From Anthoceros angustus (lineage: Eukaryota > Streptophyta > Anthocerotopsida > Anthocerotales > Anthocerotaceae), in assembly GCA_010909165.1 (NCBI GenBank), contig VJWM01000260.1, forward strand, positions 62,001-126,000: DNA of 64,000 bases, read 5' to 3'. Both the position numbers and the translations under genes were made by a program. Shown here piece by piece: positions 24,821 to 36,445 of this stretch. Each line of letters opens with the position of its first letter. Within the stretch, counting starts at the first letter, position 1. The notes beneath the pieces were generated by a model that saw only the letters and a program-made list of their open reading frames with translations, was not told the origin of the DNA and ran no database searches.

Positions 24821-25809
24821 TACATCGTTCGTATTGATGTCGCCGAGTGGAGGAGACATGTGTTGCTCATCGATGGATTCAAACCGCACCTTATAGCGAT
24901 CGGAATGACGGCATGCCCACGTCTCATCCTCGTGAATGGGCGAGGGGGGCCGCAAATTCCTACGCATTGAAAGCCGAAAAATAAATGAGATGCATAACCT
25001 TAAACAAGTCACGTAATCAAGTAGGAGAACATGCTTGCATATTCCACGGCACTCACGCTTCACGATACCAACGCGGATAGTTTCCTCACAATGTTCGTGA
25101 AATGTGTGCGGGATGGGTGTTGCTATGTTACGGCTGAGCATGGACATAGCATGCGTCGTCAAGTCCGGATTCCGTATACGCGGCATTGCAACCTGATGGT
25201 TCAAACTCAAAATACCCCACCCCGGCCTGAAGAATGTTAACTGCGTGCCGTGTCGTCCATAGAAAGCTGCATTGGAGGGCACCGCTCACTTTCTCCGGAC
25301 GACATGCCGGGTATCAGGCTCGTTGATGAGAAGGATGGGACGCCAACAACGCACTCTGCTTCTCCACATTCGTATTCTCATGGGCGGCATCTATCTGTCA
25401 CACAAAATGTGGATGTTCACAATAGCGACTTCAAATGCCGAGTGGGCCGCCACGACTCTCTCACATACCACGCACCCACGCTTTCCGGTCGATGCCAACC
25501 AGCAACAGGCGAACCTTGTTATATTGTCGATGGACAGCTAACATTGGATGGCATCACTGTCGGGCTTGAGGAGATGGCTGCATTACCACACGCCAATGCC
25601 CCGTGGTACGATGCATTGGTAGACTAGCATTTGCCAACACCAGGTACAGTCGGCGCTCGATTCTTTCCGTTGCATCCATCGGAAGGCTATCGCCGCAACA
25701 ACGTCCAGAGTTCTCCTCATATGCGTGAAGATGTATGCACAGACCGAGAAGAGTTTTCCACAAACCGAAGACATGGAGCTCCCAACAGCACCCAGCACAC
25801 GGTCACAAT
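24821..25809. other. CACTA interior upstream of the transposase, no clear domain
   Basis: A 177-codon minus frame (24,749-25,282) runs into the transposase start and may be its N-terminal part or 5' exon. It has no recognised motif. 25,283-25,809 carries only short frames. Confidence 0.35.
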
Positions 25810-28800
25810 GTGGCGGAGAAGGTCGCAACCTCCATTTGAAGACGAAGCATTCAAGCTAAATGCGACGATTGCAAGCCTGCACTAGCCGTTTGCGAAGACG
25901 CGTTGCAAGTGGCGGATCTTATCCTAGGTGTTTATTTCTGAGGGCACGCAAGCAAACATGCCATGACGACCGACAACAAGTGCACGATGGCGGAATCGCG
26001 CAGGATGTCCGTGTGGAGTTTTGTAGCACTTCCACAAAGGTGTGTGTAAGCGAAGTTGTTGAATTGAAGTAAAGATGGAAAGCATTGCCTTCCCAAAGTT
26101 CACCAAGATTAAAGCGTGTTTGTCACTCGAGGTTGACTCCCATTCTATTTGCACTTTGCATGTCGCTTTTCTGCTTACGACACATTTCTAGCGCCACCGG
26201 ACCGCCATGGATGGCACACCAACAGCCTTACTACTTGCCCGTCTCAATTATGACACCCAACACATGGAGCATGGTATCATTGGCAATGGCGAACCGCCCA
26301 TAGAGTACCATGAAGGCACAAGGCGTGCCGCGGCACAGTTGTGATGGCGGTGCACATTCGGTTCGAGTCCGACTCCGGCGACAAACTCCGCCGGAAAAAC
26401 CGGATGGCACGGATGTCTGCCGTCTCAATTTGGAGTGCAGCCTCGGGCGGTGGAAAGCGATGAGAAGGTGTGCGTGTGGGCGTCCGATTGATGTGCACAC
26501 CCCATATGTGTGGGGAGGGGAGAGGGTAGGTGGGTGCTCCAAGTCATGGAGGCGGCGGGGTTGCGGAAATGCATCATCGGTTTGTCACAGCAGAGCAAGT
26601 TTGGAGGATGATGGGCTGTCTGCGCTGGCGGCGCCGAGCGGAAAGTTTGGGAGCTTGCGAAAGGTTGGGTCTTGGGTTCCTAGGTCGAGCAAAGGAGCTC
26701 GCAATATTCGTGCACCAGCGGTTGAGGCACTCGAGAGAATTGGCGTGAACACATCGTCGTCCTCGGTTGAGGCGCAAGGGAGAAATTGTATTGTGGCCAT
26801 GTTGGGAGAGCACTTGTTCACACTTCGGTGGTGCGGTGGCCCAATTTGGAGAAATTACCTCGGCACCCAACAAGGTGATTGGATTGGTGGGAACTTGCGG
26901 ACGTCATTGCGGAGGAGGCACAATTTCACAAGTGGATGTGGAAACACATATATGTGCGCGAGAGGGGCCCTATTGGGATCAACGTCGTTACCTTACACAT
27001 TTCTACAGCGCCACCGGACCGCCATGGATGGCACACCAAACAGAGCCTTACTACTTGCCCGAAATGTCTCACCAATTACACCCAACACATGGAGCATGGT
27101 ATCATTGGCAATGGCGAACCCGCCCATAGAGTACCATGGCGTGCACGGCAGCTTGTGATGGCGTGCACATTCGGGTTCGAGTCCGACTCCGGCGACAAAC
27201 TCCACCGCCAGAAAAACCGGATGGCACGGATGTCTGCCGTCTCAATTTGGAGTGCAGCCTCGGGCGGTGGAAGGCGATGAGAAGGTGTGCGTGTGGCGAT
27301 GTGCACCCCATATGTGTGGGGAGGGGAGAGGGTAGGTGGGTGCTCCAAGTCATGGAGGCGGCGGGGTTGCCGAAATGCATCATCGGTTTGTCAGCAAGAG
27401 CAAGTTTGGAGGATGATGGGCGTTGCATCTTTGCGGCTGGCCCGATCGGGAGCAGGAAAGTTTGGGAGCTTGCGAAAGGTTGGGTCTTGGGTTCCTAGGT
27501 CGAGCAAAGGAGCTCGCAATATTCGTGCACCAAGCGGTTGAGGCACTCCGAGAGAATTGGCGTGAACACATCGTCGTCCTCGGTTGAGGCGCAAGGGAGA
27601 AATTGTATTGTGGCCATGTTGGGAGCACTTGTTCACACTTCGGTGGTGCGAAGGTGGCCCAATTTGGAGAAATTACCTCGGCACCCAACAAGGCTGATTG
27701 GATTGGTGGGAACTTGCGACGTCATTGCGGAGGAGGCACAATTTCACAAGTGGATGTGGAAACACATATATGTGCGCGAGAGGGGCCCTATTGGGATCAA
27801 CGTCGTTACCTTCGTGGTGGCCCATTATGCGTTAAGGTCCATGCTTACATCATCTACATGTGGCATTGTCACTATTGTGAAGCGCAATTGGATGGGGCAA
27901 ACTTCTGGTATCGATCGAGGGTTTTGTTCACTCACAAGTGGACCATTTTCTTTGCATGCGATTTCAAAGTGAATGACGAAGGCCATTACCGGCCTCGGGC
28001 CGGTGGAAGGCGATGAGAAGGAAGGTGTGCGTCTGATTCGGCGATGTGCACACCCCATATGTGTGGGGAGGGGAGAGGTAGGTGGGTGCTCCAAGTCATG
28101 GAGGCGGCGGTTGCGGAAATGCATCATCGGTTTGTCACAAGAGCAAGTTTGGAGGATGATGGGCGTTGCATCTTTGCGGCGCATCGGCGAGCAGGAAAGT
28201 TTGGGAGCTTGCGAAGGTTGGGTCTTGGGTTCCTAGGTCGAGCAAAGGAGCTCGCAATATTCGTGCACTGCGGTTGAGGCACTCCGAGAGAATTGGCGTG
28301 AACACATCGTCGTCCTCGGTTGAGACGCAAGGGAGAAATTGTATTGTGGCGCCATGTTGGGAGAGCACTTGTTCACACTTCGGTGGTGCGTGGCCCAATT
28401 TGGAGAAATTACCTCGGCACCCAACAAGGTGATTGGATTGGTGGGAACTTGCGACGTCATTGCGGAGGAGGCACAATTTCACAAGTGGATGTGGGGAAAC
28501 ACATATATGTGCGAGAGGGGCCCTATTGGGATCAACGCTCGTTACCTTCGTGGTGGCCCAGTTATGCGTTAAGGTCCATGCTTACAGCCCCATCTACAGC
28601 ATGTGGCATTGTCACTATTGTGAAGCAGCAATTGGATGGGGCAAACTTCTACAGGTATCAGTCGAGGGTTTTGTTCACTCACAACAGGGTGGACCATTTT
28701 GCTGCATATGCAGATTTCAAAGTGAATGACGAAGGCCATTACCAGCTACTCGAGGCGGCAGACATGATCGTTGAGGCCTGCTTCACCTTGGCTGGAGGAC

Positions 28801-30400
28801 GACTTCATGCCTTGTTGGCGGGGCGATCACATGGGTACCTATTCGAATAAGGAGCCTGGCGAGCCGGTGGCGGAGAAGGCCGCAACCTCCATTTGAAGGC
28901 AAGCATTCCAAGCCGTCGACGCATTGCAAGCCTGCACTAGCCGTTTGCGAAGGCGTTGCAAGTGGCGGATGCGTATCCTAGGTGTTTATTTCTGATGGGG
29001 CACACAAACATGCCATGACGGCCAACAACAAGTGCACACATGGCCGGAATCGCCATTGCAGGATGTCCTGTGGAGTTTTGTAGCACTTCCACAAAGGGTG
29101 TGTGTAAGCGGTTGTTGAATTGAAGTTAAGATGGAAAGCATTGCCTTCCCAAAGTTCACCAGTACTAAAGCGTGTTTGTCACTCGAGGTTGACTCCCATT
29201 CTATTTGCCGCACACTTCCTTGCATATGCGCACTCAGCTTACCTTACACATTTCTAGCGCCACCGGGACCGCCATGGATGGCACACCCGAAACAGAGCCT
29301 TACTACTTGCCCGAAATGTCTCAGCCAATTACAGACACCCAACACATGGAGCGGTATCATTGGTATGGCGAACCGCCCATAGAGTACCGCGAAGGCATGG
29401 CGTGCACGACGGCGATTGTGATGGCGTGCACATTCGGGTTCGAGTCCGACTCCGGCGACAAACTCCACCGCCGGAAAAACCGGATGGCACGGATGTCTGC
29501 CGTCTCAATTTGGAGTGCAGCCTCGGGCGGTGGAAAGCGATGAGAAGGTGTGCGTGTGGGCGTCTGATGTGCACACCCCATATGTGTGGGGAGGGGAGAG
29601 GTAGGTGGGTGCTCCAAGTCATGGGCGGCGGGGTTGCGAAATGCATCATCGGTTTGTCAGCAAGAGCAAGTTTGGAGGATGATGGGCGTTGCATCTGCTG
29701 GCGGCATCGGCCGAGCAGGAAAGTTTGGGAGCTTGCGAAGGTTGGGTCTTGGGTTCCTAGGTCGAGCAAAGGAGCTCGCAATATTCGTGCACCAAGCGGT
29801 TGAGGCACTCGAGAGAATTGGCGTGAACACATCGTCGTCCTCGGTTGAGGCGCAAGGGAGAAATTGTATTGTGACGCCATGTTGGGAGAGCACTTGTTCA
29901 CACTTCCGGTGGTGCAGAAGGTGGCCCAATTTGGAGAAATTACCTCGGCACCCAACAAGGCTGATTGGATTGGTGGGAACTTGCGGACGTCATTGCAGGA
30001 GGAGGCACAGTTTCACAAGTGGATGTGGGGGAAACACATATATGTGCGCGAGAGGGGGCCCTATTGGGATCAACGTCGTTACCTTCTGTGGAGTGGCCCA
30101 GATTATGCGTTAAGGTCCATGCTTACATCTACAGCATGTGGCATTGTCACTATTGTGAAGCAGCAATTGGACGGGGCGAACTTCTACAGTGTCGATCGAG
30201 GGTTTTGTTCACTCACGTGGACCATTTTCTTTTGATTTCAAAGTGAATGACGAAGGCCATTACCACTCGAGGCGGCGGACATGATCGTTGAGGCCCGCTT
30301 CACCTTGGCTGGAGGGCGACTTCATGCCTTGTTGGCGGGCGATCACATGGGTACCTATTCGAATAAGGAGCCAGGCGGGCCGGTGCGGTGGAGGTATATG
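25810..30400 (+). repeat. Internal repeat array of the CACTA element, four overlapping copies
   Basis: Four diverged copies lie head to tail: about 25,812-26,995, 26,996-27,993, 27,994-28,860 and 28,866-30,400. The first and last share a left portion (CTCCATTTGAAG block at 25,830 and 28,885) that the middle two lack. All share blocks such as the CACCATATGTGTGGGGAGG type and the CACATATATGTGCG-flanked segment. Junctions fall at a CCTCGGGC(C)GGTGG motif. In copies three and four a plus-strand frame reads through VHAYS/ACGIVTIVKQQLDGANFY and KVNDEGHYQLLEAADMIVEA, suggesting that the array derives from the end of a coding gene. Copies differ by many 1-8-bp indels, often at CAG/CTG. Confidence 0.8.
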
Positions 30401-30817
30401 AAGGCGAGTTCTTCATGCACAAGAGCTCAATGAAGATAGGAGTTTGACGTGGGAGGTGAGTGTACTGCCGTTGTTGTTCTTGTGCGGCATTGGTATGGCG
30501 CAAACCATGACGGTTTCAGCGACGGCTCCAAAATGTGGTTTGCCTTTGTTTACGTTTACCACCAAGGATTCCAATCTTCAATCCACCATTGGAAGCACGA
30601 AGTGTGGGGAGTGCGATGTTGTATGTGCATGTGTGGCGCCGCCATTCTGAGGTCTCAAGCCCACAGAGCTCTGCTTTTTGTCTCCATCTTCACACTCACA
30701 ACAGAATCGAGTCGCTTACAACTTCTAAGAACAACAATGTATTCGCGTGACAATCGAATCTGATCTGTTATCCTCACCATCGCAGCGGACATCCGGCATA
30801 GTCAGCAACCTTACCGT

Positions 30818-31243
30818 ATGACTGACCGTCTGCGCGGGTACATTGTCCATCTCGTATGGGTTGGATCGTACGTACATGCCACTTCCAAAAATACGGTTTT
30901 AGGGTACCGGAACAACATCACCATGTCACGGTTTTCCACAAGGCACGTCACGGGCCCGGGATACCCAGTACAAGACAAAACAGGCCAACGTCTCCGCGTG
31001 TGGAGAACCCGCCCACCCGGGTGCGAGCATGAGTGGAACCCACCAAGTGGATGTGGCGTGAGGTTTCCAGCATATTTTAACGGGAAGGTGCATGAAAAAA
31101 GCGAGCATGACAAGAGGCCGGACCACGCGTGGGAGGCGTGGATGAACATAATTACAAGGGAGTTCACGGGCCCGATCGACAATGGAACTAGAACTGGGAC
31201 CTCGGCTCCGGTGTACCAAGTAGTGAAACTATTTTTACTATAG
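30818..31243 (+). CDS. Hypothetical protein near the CACTA right end
   Basis: A 141-codon frame of balanced composition with motifs TGQRLRVWRTRPPGCEHEW and PDHAWEAWMNIITREFTGP. I recognise no family. It lies 3' of the repeat array on the same strand as the array's conserved frame, so it may be the last exon of the same lost gene. The opposite strand is also open over this stretch (191 codons), so coding direction is uncertain. Confidence 0.3.
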   Translation: MTDRLRGYIVHLVWVGSYVHATSKNTVLGYRNNITMSRFSTRHVTGPGYPVQDKTGQRLRVWRTRPPGCEHEWNPPSGCGVRFPAYFNGKVHEKSEHDKRPDHAWEAWMNIITREFTGPIDNGTRTGTSAPVYQVVKLFLL

Positions 31244-31394
31244 ATAAGTGAGAAAGAGGGGACGGTGCGGTTGGAGGGAAGCATCTTGCACCCATTCAAG
31301 TAGAGAGAAGGGTAAGACAATGTAACAAACTTAGGCTTGTGTGAGCCTCCCCATACCATCCGTTGTATAACGTTTGTGATCACCATAACAAGAA

Positions 31395-31437
31395 CTACAA
31401 CAAAAACGTTACATAGGCAGCGAGGTTTCTAGTAGTG
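31395..31437 (-). repeat. CACTA right terminal inverted repeat
   Basis: Read on the minus strand it begins CACTACTAGAAACC and continues with CTATGTAACGTTTTT, matching the left end. A GTA target duplication follows at 31,438-31,440. Confidence 0.85.
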
Positions 31438-31639
31438 GTATTAAGCCATGCAACTCTGAGCTTATCCCTTATCGCTTTTGTCCACACATCTGAGATGTTT
31501 AGGGAGTACCCTCTACACTCGGCCGACCAAATGCTGGCTCGATTTGATGACATTTGCTTCTAAGGTTAGCCTTCATTCCAAGGTTGCTTCTAAGGTTAGC
31601 CCTCGAATTTTTGATGGAAGTGCCACGTACGAAGTGCGT

Positions 31640-32600
31640 GGAAGGGAGGGCCACAATGGCAGCGGAGGAGGTGCGGCCGGCGCCCTCTCGCCTCCACCCG
31701 TCGGGCATAAGTGGTGGTGCGAGGAGGGAGGCGCCCGGCCGGCCGGCTCCGCACACCACCAGCCGTATGCCCTACGGGTGGCGCGTGGAGGGCGCCTCCC
31801 ATCCGCGCCCTCCCATCCGCGCACCACCGTCGGGGTTTACGGTGGTGCGCGGAGGATGGCGGCGGCGGCGGCACGCCACCACCGTATGCCCGATGGGTGG
31901 AGCGCGGAGGCACCGGCCGGCGCCCTCGCTGCGTGCACCACCCGTTGCCCACCCTACGGGTGGCGCGTGGAGGGCGCCTCCCATCCGCGCCCTCCCATCC
32001 GCCGCACCACCCGTCGGGGTTTCAGTGGTGCGCGCGGAGGATGGCCGGCCGGCGGCCGGCCTCCACCACCAGCCGTATGCCCGATGGGTGGGCGAACGGA
32101 GGCACCGGCGCCGGCGCCCTCGCTGGCGTGCACCACCCGTTGCCCACCCTACGGGTGGTTGGCAGCGTGGGAGGCGGCCGGCCCACCTCCACACGCCACC
32201 ATCGGTGGGCCTCTGGGCGGTGCGTGGGGCGCGGCCGGCGCCCTCCCTTAGCACCACCCGTCGGTGCGGGGTGGAGCTAGGGTAGGGCGCCCGGTGGCGT
32301 GCCCTCCCCGGCATGCCACAGTCATGGGCGCCGGCCGGCGCCTCCCCTAACACCACGCCCATGGGCGCCGGCGGCGCCCCTAACACGCCACGCCCACCGG
32401 CGCCCGGCAGCGCCCTCCCCTAACACGCCATGGGCGCGGCGGCGGCTTCCTCCCCTAGCACACCCCTCCCCATGTGCGCGTTGTGCGCCCTCCCCTAACA
32501 CGCCATGGGCGGCCGGCGGCGCGCCCCCCGCCTGCCTCCCTTGGGCGGCCGCCGGCGCCCTCCCCTAACACGCCATGCCTTGCCGGCCGCCCTCCTCATA
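31640..32600. repeat. Very GC-rich tandem repeat next to the CACTA right end
   Basis: An ~180-bp unit containing CCCATCCGCGCCCTCCCATC recurs (about 31,790 and 31,970), mixed with CGCCGGCGCCC-type short repeats up to 32,600. It is open in several frames on both strands because stop codons are rare at this base composition, so the 257- and 243-codon frames are not taken as genes. The same GC-rich motifs close each unit of the duplication that follows (about 33,960-34,110 and 35,400-35,460). Confidence 0.75.
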
Positions 32601-32649
32601 AATTTATCTTTTAAAATTTATATGTGGTGGCTCAACATGTTGGTAACTT

Positions 32650-32722
32650 GGGATTGTTGGTCTAGTGTTTGGGGAAAAGGTTTAGTAATGAATAGGTCAC
32701 GGGTTCAAAATCGCATCTTTTA
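32650..32722 (+). repeat. SINE-like tRNA-derived head, copy 1
   Basis: A-box-like TGTTGGTCTAGTG at ~32,655 and B-box-like CGGGTTCAAAATC at ~32,700 are spaced as in a pol III internal promoter. A second copy lies at about 34,155-34,235 with CTGGGTTCAAAAATC. The rest does not fold as a tRNA. Confidence 0.4.
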
Positions 32723-34154
32723 ATAACTCAACTTTGTTGATATTAAGGATGCTTGCATGGGCGCATGGGCAACTAACTTTGTTCATTTTAAGGACGCTGG
32801 CATTGCCTTAAAGCCCAAGTGGTTGCATTGAGTGCCAGAAGGTTGAAGACTACGACTGGCGACCTTTTGGATGAGGGTCAGCAAACCCTAGATGCTGTGT
32901 GGCAGTCCACACCGTCAGATGGTGGGCCCAGGAATGATACTATTGAAGACGAGCAAGCAATGGAGGAGAACGATAACTTTGAGGCGGACGATATGGACCG
33001 CATCCGGAATATGGCGGTGGTTCTTGACTCAGTGTCGATGCAAGGCATGGATGAGTCGCCAGGCCTCACTCTTCAATGACTATTGTCGATGCCGATGACC
33101 ACTCCCTCCTTTAGCACATGTTTGTTGCAATGTTCTTACGACGATTAAAATGAGACTCCCTCTAGTACAAGATTGTTTTCATTGTGTTCCACCACTTCAA
33201 AGTAAAAGTTTTCGGTTGTAATAAACATATAAAAATGGCAGCCCTCTAAACATTCTACAAAAGCCAGACGGGCCCACCCTCGTGCTCCAGTTCTAGGGTG
33301 TTCACTTGAAAGTGCGTCTTTTATCAATGGTATGACCTCGGAAAGGGTGTGTGCATTATCAAAGTAGGGCACATATGCTGTTCTAGGTAAGGTGTTCTTC
33401 GTGACAAGGGGGTGCTGTGATGACCGAAGGGGGTCAGTATATCCCCCCCTTCAAAAATTATCGTGTTGGGCTCCATAGAGGAGGAAAGAAAGAAGGAAAG
33501 AGAGAAAGAAAGAAAGGACAAAAGGAAGAATTAAATAAAGTTTAAAAAAGATGAATTAAAAAAGAAAAAGAAAAAAGAAGGAAGGAAAGAAACAAAATGA
33601 AGAGAAAACCCTAGGACATCCATTCCTTGGTACCACAACAATCTGTTATAGCCACACGCTCCGACCTTGCTCGGATAACCCAGTTACCTAACCCCAAATT
33701 GTGTGCGATCGCGAAAAACACTCGAAGGCCGTTGGTTTTGCAGAGCGTGCCGGTGCGCTCGATGGTTCGCACGGGCCTGCCCCGACGAAGATATCGCATC
33801 CGGGCCCCAACGTAACCACCCGAGCCAGGGCCCCCTCTCCACCCCCTGCCATACTCGTCGGGGACACCGCGTGCCTCCGGGCTCGCCTCTTGAAGGGCCT
33901 GAGCGCTGCGATGGGATTGCTCTGTTGCTCGGCATTGCCAGCGGTTCCTCCCCTTCCTCCCTCCCACGTGCCTCGGCCTCCCCTAGCACACCCCTCCCAT
34001 GTGCGTTCGTGACGCCCTCCCCTAACACCACAACATGGGCGGCCGGCGGCGCCCCCCGCCTGCCCTCCCCTTGGGCGGCCGGCCGGCCCCTCGCCATGCC
34101 TTGCCGGGCCCCTCCTCATAAAGGTCTTTAACAAATTTATATGTGGTGGCTCAA

Positions 34155-34238
34155 CATGTTGGTAACTTGGGATTGTTGGTCTAGTGTTTGGGGAAAAGGT
34201 TTACTAATGAATAGGTCCTGGGTTCAAAAATCTGCATC
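34155..34238 (+). repeat. SINE-like tRNA-derived head, copy 2
   Basis: Same A-box and B-box arrangement as the copy at 32,650, inside the second unit of the duplication. Confidence 0.4.
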
Positions 34239-35460
34239 TTTTTAATAACTCAACTTTGTTGATATTAAGGATGCTTGCATGGGCGCATGGGCAACTAACT
34301 TTGTTCATTTTAAGGGCGCTGGCATTGCCTTAAAGCCCAAGTGGTTGCATTGAGTGCGGAAGGTTGAAGACTACATGGCGACCTTTTGGATGAGGTCAGC
34401 AAACCCTAGATGCTGTGGCGGTCCACACCGTCGGATGGTGGGCCGGGGAATGATACTATTGAAGACGAGCAAGCAATGGAGGAGGCGATAACTTTGAGGC
34501 GATATGGACCGCATCCGAATATGGCGGTGGTTCTTGACTCGGTGTCGATGCAAGGCATGGATGAGTCGCCGAGGCCTCACTCTTCAATGACTATCTTGAT
34601 GACCACTCCCTCCTTTAGCACATGTTTGTTGCAATGTTCTTCTGACGATTAAAATGAGACTCCCTCTAGTACAAGATTGTTTTCATTGTGTTCCACCACT
34701 TCAAAGTAAAAGTTTTCGGTTGTAATAAACATATAAAATGGCAGCCCTCTAAACATTCTACAAAAGCGCGAGCGGGCCCACCCTCGTGCTCCAGTTCTAG
34801 GGTGTTCACTTGAAAGTCGTCTTTTATCTTGGTATGACCTCGAGAAGGGTGTGTGCATTATCAAAGTAGGGCACATATCTTTGTTCTAGGTAAGGTGTTC
34901 TTCGTGACAAGGGGTCTTGTGATGGCCGAAGGGGTGATATCCCCTTCAAAATTATCGTGTTGGGCTCCATAGAGGAGGAAAGAAAGAAGGAAAGAGAGAA
35001 AGAAAGAAAGGACAAAAGGAAGAATTAAATAAAGTTTAAAAAGATGAATTAAAAAGAAAAAAAAAGAAGGAAGGAAAGAAACAAAATGAAGAGAAAACCC
35101 TAGGACATCCATTCCTTGGTACCACAACAATCTATTATAGCCACACGCTCCGACCTTGCTCGGATAACCCGATTACCTAACCCCAAATTGTGATCGCGAA
35201 AACACTCGAAGGCCGTTGGTTTTGCGAGCGTGCGGTCGCTTCGATGGTTCGTGACGGGCCTGCACGAAGATATCGCATCCCTAGCGTAACCACCAGCAGG
35301 CCCCTCTCCACCCCCGCCATACTGCTTGGGACACCGCGTGCCTCGGGCTCGCCTCTTGAAGGGCCTGAGCGCTGCGATGGGATTGCTCTGTTGCTCGGCA
35401 TTGCTTGGCTCCTCCCCTTCCTCCCTCCCACGTGCCCTCCCATCCGCGCCCTCCCTTTGC

Positions 35461-36445
35461 TTCGCTCTAGTCCACTTCCGCCCGATTCTGGGCAGTCTTA
35501 ATATTGGAGGTGAGGTTTAAGAACATTGAAAATCTCTCAAACTGAAGACTACATATGTATGATCTCACACACAAAAAATCACTTAGAGGAGGAGAGAGTA
35601 CAAGCCATAAGTACCAAAAGAGGGGATCTAAATATTCGGGATGCTGATAATGTCTCTTTTCTAGGATGTAAGCTATATATGCAGGGGCTAAATAGCTATT
35701 GCCTATGATACAGGTATTATGAGGTATTTAGAAATGTTGTAGCTGTATAGGCTAAGGCTTGATTCAAGCCGGATATGTTCTCTAAATAGCATACCGAAAT
35801 GGCTAAACCAAAAACGTGCGCAAGGAGGGATTGATGAATCAGTCTTGAGGCACATAGGCGGTTCATGTTTGCTGGTGGTGAGTGGTGGCAACAAGATACA
35901 ACATCATGGAGTTTCCAACGCCCAAGAATTGCTAATAGGCACAATTTTGAAAGCTGTCGAATATGTATGTTGACCTGGCCAAATTGTCATTAGCTTTTAG
36001 AAAATCCTTCGGTGGCGAGGGAGCACCTCTGCTTATGTAGCCAAGCATCAGAGTAATTCTTTGCCCTATTCATTCAATGCAAATACCCAAGGTGGTGTCT
36101 TGTCCATATTTGTGTCTGACTTGATCCGAGCTGGGTTTCATGTGTGTATAGTGCATAACGCGGAAAGGACGTGTTGAGCTCCTAGGAGATTGAATAATGA
36201 ATCAAAGGACTGCCACAAATTTGCCATGTTAAGTAATCTTTATTGTTTGCAGGTAGTACTGGGGCTATTGTCTGAATCCTGAATTTCAAGTCTTATTTGC
36301 TGGAATTCTGTCATGTCAATTGAACTTTTTTGTTTGCTACTGGTGTTGCTTTCTAAATGCTGAATTTCATGTGTCTTATTTCTAACAAGATGCTTGTGCA
36401 GCCTTGATTATTGTTAATTTTATCATTGAACACGCATCACTAGTT
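35461..36445. other. Intergenic, no gene seen
   Basis: AT-rich sequence with only short frames on either strand and no recognised motif. Confidence 0.4.

Larger units (their letters stand above)
17122..31437 (-). mobile_element. CACTA (En/Spm) DNA transposon, 14.3 kb, near-complete
   Basis: The left end starts CACTACTAGGAACC and the right end, read inward on the opposite strand, starts CACTACTAGAAACC. Further in, both ends share a TATGT-A/C-ACGTTTTT stretch, giving terminal inverted repeats of roughly 40 bp with mismatches. A GTA duplication flanks both ends. Sub-terminal GTTACA/TGTAAC motifs recur inside the left end, as expected for binding sites of a CACTA accessory protein. Inside, in minus-strand order, are a TNP2-type transposase (about 24,820-22,567) and a downstream region with a second, partly acidic gene (about 19,600-17,690), matching the usual TNPD-then-TNPA order. 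The right third is filled by an internal repeat array and unassigned plus-strand frames. The transposase is broken by many small indels, some of which may be sequence errors. Confidence 0.9.
32590..35460 (+). repeat. Tandem duplication of a ~1.45-kb unit
   Basis: Two copies, about 32,590-34,090 and 34,100-35,460, share in order a SINE-like head, a short frame (32,819-33,079 in copy one, disrupted in copy two), a minus-strand frame, a purine-rich tract (33,475-33,600 and 34,970-35,095) and a GC-rich tail. Differences are dominated by CAG versus CGG or CG and by loss of a few bases. The short plus-strand frame has no recognised domain. The unit may be one transposon type inserted as a tandem pair. 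Confidence 0.85.

Noticed and set aside
27170-27185. GGGTTCGAGTCCG, resembling a tRNA B box
   Set aside because: It is part of the CACTA internal repeat (also at ~29,437) and no tRNA fold surrounds it.
31478-32285. 257- and 243-codon plus-strand frames
   Set aside because: They lie in the GC-rich tandem repeat, overlap open frames on the other strand, and repeat with the DNA unit.
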